From: Halorubrum hochsteinianum
GTDB taxonomy: Archaea > Halobacteriota > Halobacteria > Halobacteriales > Haloferacaceae
Assembly: GCF_023702125.1 (NCBI RefSeq)
Contig: NZ_CP098415.1
Span: 2,480,001 to 2,544,000 of the forward strand
Length of the DNA stretch: 64,000 bases
Direction: 5' to 3'
Shown: positions 62,981 to 64,000 of the stretch, piece after piece
How the letters are laid out: each line of letters starts with the position of its first letter
Numbering within the stretch: the first letter of the stretch is position 1
Translations under genes and position numbers: made by a program
Notes under the pieces: generated by a model
The model's database searches: none
What the model was told of the DNA's origin: nothing
The model's input: only the letters and a program-made list of their open reading frames with translations

Positions 62981-63030
62981 CTGTCAATCGAACCGGTGGA
63001 TTTTAATTCGAGATCGTCGGAATAGCCCCT

Positions 63031-64000
<970 letters not shown>

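Overview
The window is a 64-kb piece of a haloarchaeal chromosome, most likely Halorubrum or a close relative. The GC content is visibly very high, proteins are rich in Asp and Glu, and many genes have a TATA-like box about 25 to 35 bases before the start codon, which suggests leaderless transcripts. Secreted proteins carry twin-arginine signals followed by a lipobox Cys. Several families are typical of haloarchaea: the archaeal diadenylate cyclase DacZ, phosphomevalonate decarboxylase, TrmB regulators and a 56-residue zinc-finger protein.

Left third (1-25 kb). This part is mostly housekeeping. In order it holds a multicopper oxidase cut by the window edge, a glucosyl-3-phosphoglycerate synthase-type glycosyltransferase, an MFS transporter, two overlapping Tat lipoproteins, an aldo/keto reductase, a dacZ-mechanosensitive channel pair, and a PAS histidine kinase whose start codon is overlapped by an 18-base metal-box-like palindrome. 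Then come an MrfA-type helicase next to a photolyase, mvaD, a VapBC pair, a 2Fe-2S ferredoxin, a short-chain fatty acid transporter, an ASCH protein and pyrBI. Two small genes here look broken: one has a one-base deletion and one an internal TAG. An 800-base non-coding stretch (23559-24365) contains an array of perfect hairpins, most with exactly 3-base loops.

Middle (25-42 kb). This part contains a second, inverted copy of the structured repeat, cysteine synthase, MOSC, MFS and PHP-domain genes. Next is an AT-rich patch with two nested, transposase-less elements that have IS6/IS26-like ends and 8-base target duplications; each carries a small membrane-protein gene. Beside it a hairpin cluster lies between two copies of the 3' end of a sugar-acid dehydratase gene. 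Then follow a TRAM protein, a geranylgeranyl reductase, a DUF255 protein, purD, surE and grpE.

Right third (41-64 kb). This is a sugar and peptide uptake region. It holds a GH37 trehalase divergent from a MalK/UgpC-type ABC operon, a dipeptide/oligopeptide ABC operon with a fused two-domain ATPase, a sugar-binding lipoprotein on the opposite strand that probably serves the sugar transporter, a sulfatase, a TrmB-family regulator and a DUF1028 protein. After ordinary small genes (BolA and membrane proteins) an AT-rich island of about 2.4 kb encodes a NodS-like methyltransferase and a 509-residue protein I do not recognise. The window ends inside fumC.

The most unusual material is the hairpin arrays, the covarying dispersed repeat, the nested passenger-carrying elements, the operator at the start codon of the PAS kinase, and the AT-rich two-gene island.
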